From assembly GCA_964421865.1 (NCBI GenBank), contig CAYQZH010000093.1, positions 1 to 13,936 on the forward strand: a stretch of 13,936 nucleotides of DNA, read 5' to 3'. Both the position numbers and the translations under genes were made by a program. A model generated the notes under the pieces. The model was not told the origin of the DNA. It made no database searches and saw nothing but the letters and a program-made list of their open reading frames with translations. The stretch is from SBAX01 sp964421865. GTDB taxonomy: Bacteria; Planctomycetota; Phycisphaerae; UBA1845. Of this stretch, positions 13,506 through 13,936 are shown in pieces (the stretch's first letter is position 1; each line of letters opens with the position of its first letter).

Positions 13506-13841
13506 CTGGAGACTCCCCAAGAATGCAATGTCGATTCTAGAAGTTCCTTAATATGAGTCAATGGCGATCCTTGTAATTTAACGATAGATGGCCCACTTGG
13601 AGGATTCTTGTTGGGTCTGACCGAAACAGGCCCGTTCGGGGGAATTGTCCGGAGTGCGGGACGGCAATCCCTGCGAGGGTATCCGAACGACAGCAGCGGA
13701 TCGTAGTTTTTCGTCATCTTGGTTATCGAACGGTTGCCAAGGCCTGCGGACGGCGTAAGAATCCTCGGAGCGAAGGCTGAGCGCCTCGGCGCGACGTGGA
13801 CTTGGGGCGATGCTTCTCTTGTTTGACGGATGAATGAACTC
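13506..13841. other. Divergent intergenic region between the Clp N-domain gene and lepB
   Basis: This 336-bp gap holds the minus-strand promoter listed separately. The rest (13562-13841) shows no recognisable gene, repeat or strong plus-strand promoter. Two minus-strand ORFs covering it are low-complexity and lack ribosome-binding sites. Confidence 0.5.
13534..13561 (-). promoter_or_regulatory. Sigma70-type promoter for the Clp N-domain gene
   Basis: On the minus strand TTGACT (13556-13561) and TAGAAT (13534-13539) each match five of six consensus bases, with 16-bp spacing. The predicted leader is about 20 nt and contains the GGGGAG ribosome-binding site. No CtsR-like or HrcA-like operator was recognised. 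Confidence 0.6.
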
Positions 13842-13936
13842 ATGGCCACGGCAACCGCTACAGCGATGGGCGAGGCGCAGAAACACGAGGGGATCAAGGA
13901 CACGATCGAGTCGATCGTGGTGGCGTTGATCCTGGC
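13842..13936 (+). CDS. lepB: Probable signal peptidase I, N-terminal fragment
   Basis: Only 31 codons are in the window. After a short Ala/Thr-rich start (MATATATAMGEAQKHEG) comes IKDTIESIVVALILA, which matches the beginning of the N-terminal membrane anchor of planctomycete-style type I signal peptidases, where a hydrophobic helix precedes the catalytic Ser motif. The catalytic residues lie beyond the edge. An in-frame ATG at 13830 is an alternative start, and neither has a strong Shine-Dalgarno (GGA at 13828-13830). In many bacteria lepB and rnc are neighbours. Here they are divergent, with the Clp N-domain gene between them, which mildly supports the call. Confidence 0.66.
   Translation, partial: MATATATAMGEAQKHEGIKDTIESIVVALIL

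Overview
The window looks like a chromosomal segment of a GC-rich member of the Planctomycetota (Phycisphaerae-like or a related lineage). The evidence is the very large secreted proteins built from D-x-N-x-N-G-x-x-D calcium-type repeats, a dockerin-like D-x-D-x-D loop, Cys-rich 'DCDDGxFCNG' modules, and many small palindromic repeats between genes. The taxonomic call is inferred from these protein styles, not from a marker-gene comparison.

Left part (1-4022): one long minus-strand gene, cut by the window edge, encodes a secreted metzincin (M12B/reprolysin-like) zinc protease followed by calcium-type repeats, a beta-propeller and a Cys-containing C-terminal region. Its 5' region diverges from a plus-strand DegT-family aminotransferase gene.

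Middle (4023-8321): degT-like aminotransferase, then glpD (FAD glycerol-3-phosphate dehydrogenase), then a 79-residue conserved-looking small protein with a strong promoter almost on top of its start codon. A paired hairpin element sits between degT and glpD and contains both candidate glpD start codons. A second palindromic segment lies in frame inside glpD. About 800 bp of non-coding mosaic repeats follow.

Centre-right (8322-11000): an 892-residue secreted, extremely Cys-rich protein with two SKICH/Ig-like domains, four DCDDG modules, a Cys-substituted TSP3/dockerin segment, five 37-residue tandem repeats and two copies of an unrecognised 10-cysteine module. This is the most unusual gene here.

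Right part (11001-13936): a perfect 16-bp parS-type palindrome stands alone in an intergenic region. After it come three minus-strand genes (flavin reductase-like protein, RNase III, a stand-alone double Clp N-domain protein) and, diverging at the right edge, the first codons of a probable signal peptidase I gene. The spaces between these genes hold GTAG-headed hairpins that resemble REP/BIME elements. No tRNA, rRNA, CRISPR array or transposase gene was seen. The genes do not form one obvious pathway. The unifying themes are secreted disulfide- and calcium-rich surface proteins, housekeeping RNA and protein quality-control genes, and heavy invasion by short palindromic repeats.
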